Of a DNA stretch of 64,000 nucleotides, positions 60,589-64,000 are shown one piece after another (position 1 is the first letter of the stretch; the number at the start of each line of letters is the position of its first letter). A model generated the notes under the pieces. The model saw nothing but the letters and a program-made list of their open reading frames with translations, did no database searches and was not told where the DNA came from. Both the position numbers and the translations under genes were made by a program. This stretch comes from Marinobacter zhejiangensis (GTDB taxonomy: Bacteria > Pseudomonadota > Gammaproteobacteria > Pseudomonadales > Oleiphilaceae), in assembly GCF_900114775.1 (NCBI RefSeq), contig NZ_FOUE01000001.1, positions 310,001 to 374,000 of the forward strand, written 5' to 3'.

Positions 60589-61560
60589 ATGGCTCGGATC
60601 TACGAAGACAATTCAATGTCCATTGGCAACACCCCGTTGATCAAACTCAACCGGGTGAACGACGGCGCCACCATCTGGGCCAAGATCGAGGGTCGCAACC
60701 CCGCCTATTCGGTGAAGTGCCGTATCGGTGCTGCCATGATCTGGGATGCTGAAAAGCGCGGTGTACTGAAGCCCGGTATGACCATCATCGAGCCCACCAG
60801 TGGTAACACCGGCATTGCCCTGGCCTACGTTGCCGCGGCCCGGGGTTACAAGCTCAAACTGACCATGCCGGCGTCGATGAGCCTGGAGCGCCGGAAGGTG
60901 TTGAAGGCCCTGGGGGCAGAGCTGGTGCTGACAGAGCCAGCCAAAGGCATGCCCGGCGCCATTGCCCGCGCCGAGGAACTGGTGGCCGAGGATCCGGCCA
61001 ACAACTTCATGCCACAGCAGTTTGAAAACCCGGCAAACCCCGAGATCCATGAGAAAACCACGGGGCCGGAAATCTGGAATGACACCGACGGTGCGGTTGA
61101 TGTATTCGTCTCCGGCGTGGGCACCGGCGGTACCCTCACCGGCGTTTCCCGCTACATCAAGCAAACCGAGGGCAAGGCCATCACCACGGTGGCGGTTGAG
61201 CCGGTGGACTCCCCCATCATCACCCAGGCTCGCAACGGCGACGAGCTGAAACCAGCACCCCACAAGATCCAGGGCATTGGCGCAGGCTTTGTTCCGAAGA
61301 ACCTGGACCTCAGTCTGGTGGATCAGGTTGAAACCGTCGGCAACGATGAGGCCATTGAGATGGCGCACCGCCTGATGCAGGAAGAAGGCATCCTCGCCGG
61401 TATTTCCTGTGGTGCTGCCGTTGCCGCCGCCGTGCGGGTTGGCCAGCAGCCCGAGCATAAAGGCAAGAACATCGTGGTGATCCTGCCCGACTCCGCCGAG
61501 CGCTACCTGTCCTCAGCACTGTTTGCCGACAAGTTCGGTGAACAGGAGAACGTGCAGTAA
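60589..61560 (+). CDS. cysK: Cysteine synthase A (CysK)
   Basis: 323 residues, very like E. coli CysK. The PLP lysine is Lys43 in [11 protein letters not shown]; the substrate loop is [13 protein letters not shown]; the phosphate loop is GTGGTLTG; a late [12 protein letters not shown] closes the site. NPxxSVKCR and the long C-terminus distinguish it from CysM. It joins O-acetylserine and sulfide into cysteine. ATG 60589 follows AAGGAGACC. A clear terminator lies 10 bases after the stop. Confidence 0.95.
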   Translation: MARIYEDNSMSIGNTPLIKLNRVNDGATIWAKIEGRNPAYSVKCRIGAAMIWDAEKRGVLKPGMTIIEPTSGNTGIALAYVAAARGYKLKLTMPASMSLERRKVLKALGAELVLTEPAKGMPGAIARAEELVAEDPANNFMPQQFENPANPEIHEKTTGPEIWNDTDGAVDVFVSGVGTGGTLTGVSRYIKQTEGKAITTVAVEPVDSPIITQARNGDELKPAPHKIQGIGAGFVPKNLDLSLVDQVETVGNDEAIEMAHRLMQEEGILAGISCGAAVAAAVRVGQQPEHKGKNIVVILPDSAERYLSSALFADKFGEQENVQ

Positions 61561-61570
61561 AAATGAAGAT

Positions 61571-61602
61571 CCAGCGCAGGCGCTCATACCTGCGCTGGTT
61601 TT
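61571..61602 (+). terminator. Terminator of cysK
   Basis: CCAGCGCAGG and CCTGCGCTGG arms (10 base pairs) with an eight-base loop, then TTTT. Confidence 0.85.
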
Positions 61603-61609
61603 CGAGCCC

Positions 61610-63985
61610 CTACTGAATCGACTCAGGGGCTTTTGCTGGGAAAGACACCTGATAGCTGTTGCTGTTTTCGGTAAGGATGCGGGGGTATTCCACGTTCGCG
61701 ATTGGTCCCCAGAACCTGACATTGAATGGTTCACGGCTATCAGCCCCCATCAGCTCCTCCGCCGTTGTAACGGCCTGAAGATACTCCCCATTCGTATTGA
61801 ATGCCGCGATGGGAATGCCTTCGTAATTCTTCAACCCACGAAGGCGCTGGAGGTCTTGCAAGACGTCCGAAGAAACCTGAACGGTATGCTGGTCAATCTG
61901 CTCAAGGCCATCCAAGGTATCAACGGGGCCCTTCAGCGTTTCAATCTCAGTTGCACACCGAGCGACCACATCAACATCAAAATTATGGAAATAGCGCTCT
62001 CTGTTTCCAGCCGTCAGCGCGTAGACGATTTTATCGGTTTCCCTCTCATAACTGCTGTTAAACGTCAGCGAATTCCCCTGGTAGTCAGATTCTCCATCGA
62101 CCGATATGGAGCAACGTGGATCAAACTCCCGGGGTAATTCAACCGTCAACCGACCGTCCTCGAACAACCGGGCAACAACCTCATCCATACTCATCGGGGG
62201 AGCGCTCCTATCGAGACGCGACTGCCCGATCCAATGACGCTCACCGACAACAGCCCCGCCCGCCAAGGCTCGTGACGCATTGGGAACGATAAAGGTGTGC
62301 GAGACCTGCAAATACGGATAGGAAAATACCTTCAATGCGTCAATCGGTTGATCGGCCCAAAGCTCAACAACCAGGTCGCCATAGCGCTGCTGAACCGGCA
62401 CCGCTATCAGCTGGTCCTGCACAAACTCAGCAAAACCTTCCACACTCCTGCGTTCTCCGGGGACATATTCCGCTGCGAACCGCTCCAGCAAGTCATGACT
62501 GATACGAACATTGAACCTGTCTAACGGCTCACCATTGGCACCCGTAGGCATTAATAGGACCCGACCCAGTGGGTCAGAAGGCAGGAATCCCTCACTCTGG
62601 CGCAGCTTCAAGAGAACTCGGTTGGCAGACCACTCCTCGACGACAACGTCGAGGTCCGTTTCCTCTACCCTTACGATTGGGGTATCCGGCTTGAGTGAAA
62701 CCGTGACCAGATTCCCTGGCACGGCCAGCGTCACATCCAGTTCGAATGCCTGGATATCGGCGGCCAGCTCCGGAGTCATCGCAGAAAGTACAAAGGGAAC
62801 CCGAACCACAGGGTATGGACGAGTGCTACCAGCCAAAAGGGCAAAGTCAAAATCCGGATTAACCTGCAGTGTACTGACCTCAGAAGCACCAGGGCCAGAT
62901 TTAGCCCTGACCGCATCTACGGTGTAATCAACATACCTGTCTGCCGATGATCGCACGTCCGCATTCAAGCCCCGTGCGCCGGCGTCATTCCGTTCGTCAA
63001 ACCATAACAGGGAGCGATCGAACTGCTCGACCAGATCGTCGATTGCAAACTGCTCTGGTGGCGGCAGGACCCCCCGTGCACGATCACTGGTCATATCGAT
63101 GGGCATGGGCGCCATTGCCAGTTTTAGACGATGGAGAAAGTCGTCGGTCACGGCCAGATTGAGGGCCGGACGCAGCCCACTCTGCTGCAGTGCGACCCTG
63201 CTGGTCATTGGGACTGTCTCGCCCTTGGACTCTACCAGCATCGTGAGACGGGCTTGTGCACGGCGTGGCCAACCGGTGCCAATTTCCAGCTCCAGATAGC
63301 CCTGGCTGCCGTCACCGGCAGTACCCGGCACACCGGTGAATTCGAGGATGACAGATTCTTCCAGCACCTGAGTAACTCGGTACTCCAAGGCAGGAAAAAC
63401 AGCACCGCCGAAACGGGTTTCCTCAGAGATCCAGGTGGCCCCGACGTCCAATGCCTGCTCAGGCAGCTGTGGTTTAAAAACCGCAAACAGACTCATTCCA
63501 CGCTGGAACTCTTCCAGCAACCACTCCGGCTCCCGCCTCGATTCCCTTAACTGCTGCCAGGCGGGCTCATCCACCATGGAAAAGCCCACGACCTCCCCGC
63601 CAGGGGACACCTGCTCAACCGTACCAGTCATGAGCGCCCGCGCCAGAGCCTCAACCGCGGCTAACTCGCCATCGGTGCGCTCCGAATCAAAGACCAACCT
63701 TTGCCGCACTTCCAGTCGGCTGGCCATGCTTGAGGTGGTTAGCGTAACCCCCTCAGGCCCGGTGCCAGAAACCTCCGCTTGCAGCTGCATGGTCAGCAAG
63801 GCTGGAATACGAGTTGGGCGACCGAAAAGGTTCGTTGTCTCCAACTCACTGTGCCGCTGAATCGTATATAAACGTTGATCTCCCAGGCTGGGCTCAACCT
63901 GCAGCGGCTTCTGGGCACAGCCTGTAAGGCCGACGAGAACAGCAATAAGCCAAACCACGCTAGCGAAATGATAGCGGTTCATCAT
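61610..63985 (-). CDS. Large lipoprotein of unknown function
   Basis: 791-residue lipoprotein: a hydrophobic signal (6-20) ends in LTGC with Cys23, a clean lipobox; +2 is Ala, favouring the outer membrane. Two broad parts can be seen. Residues about 40-300 are beta-rich, with repeated E/T-rich strands (LETTNLFGRPTRIPALLTMQLQAEVSG, VEQVSPGGEVVGFSM). Residues about 340-780 hold further beta-sandwich-like segments (VTLAVPGNLVTVSLKPDTPIVRVEETDLDVVVEEW) and few cysteines. I recognise no known family; no catalytic motif is apparent. GGAGGG lies before the ATG pair. It is convergent with cysK. Confidence 0.7.
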   Translation of the reverse strand: MMNRYHFASVVWLIAVLVGLTGCAQKPLQVEPSLGDQRLYTIQRHSELETTNLFGRPTRIPALLTMQLQAEVSGTGPEGVTLTTSSMASRLEVRQRLVFDSERTDGELAAVEALARALMTGTVEQVSPGGEVVGFSMVDEPAWQQLRESRREPEWLLEEFQRGMSLFAVFKPQLPEQALDVGATWISEETRFGGAVFPALEYRVTQVLEESVILEFTGVPGTAGDGSQGYLELEIGTGWPRRAQARLTMLVESKGETVPMTSRVALQQSGLRPALNLAVTDDFLHRLKLAMAPMPIDMTSDRARGVLPPPEQFAIDDLVEQFDRSLLWFDERNDAGARGLNADVRSSADRYVDYTVDAVRAKSGPGASEVSTLQVNPDFDFALLAGSTRPYPVVRVPFVLSAMTPELAADIQAFELDVTLAVPGNLVTVSLKPDTPIVRVEETDLDVVVEEWSANRVLLKLRQSEGFLPSDPLGRVLLMPTGANGEPLDRFNVRISHDLLERFAAEYVPGERRSVEGFAEFVQDQLIAVPVQQRYGDLVVELWADQPIDALKVFSYPYLQVSHTFIVPNASRALAGGAVVGERHWIGQSRLDRSAPPMSMDEVVARLFEDGRLTVELPREFDPRCSISVDGESDYQGNSLTFNSSYERETDKIVYALTAGNRERYFHNFDVDVVARCATEIETLKGPVDTLDGLEQIDQHTVQVSSDVLQDLQRLRGLKNYEGIPIAAFNTNGEYLQAVTTAEELMGADSREPFNVRFWGPIANVEYPRILTENSNSYQVSFPAKAPESIQ

Positions 63986-64000
63986 TATGTCCCTCCATGG

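Noticed and set aside
1..64000. tRNA or rRNA genes
   Set aside because: No cloverleaf ending in CCA or rRNA-like conserved block was noticed on either strand, though a systematic scan was not possible.

Overview
The window reads as ordinary chromosome of a GC-rich marine gammaproteobacterium. Marinobacter or a close relative is the best guess. This is an inference from the gene set (tmcA, thiI, mnmH, uvrD with a LexA site, pstSCAB-phoU with a Pho box, an OprF-like porin, a dedicated sortase/two-component locus, DUF3422 and DUF815 proteins); no rRNA or tRNA marker is present. Gene density is high on both strands. I see no prophage, insertion sequence, CRISPR array, tRNA or rRNA.

Layout. 1-4.4 kb: the 5' end of a membrane protein (perhaps FadE), rapA and cysZ (minus strand), and a VanZ-like gene. 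4.4-4.9 kb: a non-coding interval holding a strong candidate for a CsrB/RsmZ-type regulatory RNA, with an upstream GacA/UvrY-like box. 4.9-11 kb: SixA-like phosphatase, methyltransferase, mnmH, mscS, a YbaK-like gene, ubiF and hinT. 11-16.8 kb: the phosphate regulon pstS-pstC-pstA-pstB-phoU on the minus strand, behind a well-formed Pho box, with a 13-bp hairpin between pstS and pstC. 16.9-31.7 kb: a thioesterase, uvrD behind an SOS box, a succinate-semialdehyde dehydrogenase, thiI, ppnN, a cytochrome c, a hydroxyisobutyryl-CoA hydrolase-like protein, an ankyrin lipoprotein, tmcA coupled to a DUF2237 gene, and a second UvrD-type helicase.

31.9-39.5 kb: an OprF-like OmpA porin, a DUF4124 protein, a METTL25-like methyltransferase, dadA, ppk2, tatD, lysO and a DUF2288 gene. 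39.5-45.4 kb: a compact minus-strand signalling operon coding for Hpt-REC-REC-GGDEF, REC-HDOD, GAF-GAF-GAF-PAS-kinase and a lone receiver. 45.7-48.7 kb: two convergent genes, one for a zinc-finger/membrane/TPR protein and one for a rhomboid protease. Their C-terminal helical-repeat modules look alike, which makes them the best candidate here for an undescribed pair. 48.8-51 kb: small envelope genes (OmpA-like lipoprotein, MAPEG, GlsB family, plsC).

51-56.7 kb: a dedicated sortase locus. A class GN sortase and its VIT/vWA target protein lie on the minus strand, diverging from a response regulator and sensor kinase. 56.8-64 kb: DUF3422, DUF815 ATPase, mgsA, a second DUF4124 protein, trxC, cysK and a large lipoprotein of unknown function.

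The regulatory themes are global post-transcriptional control (Gac/Csr RNA), phosphate starvation (Pho), SOS (LexA) and c-di-GMP/two-component signalling. All functions come from reading motifs and family resemblance; no database search was run.
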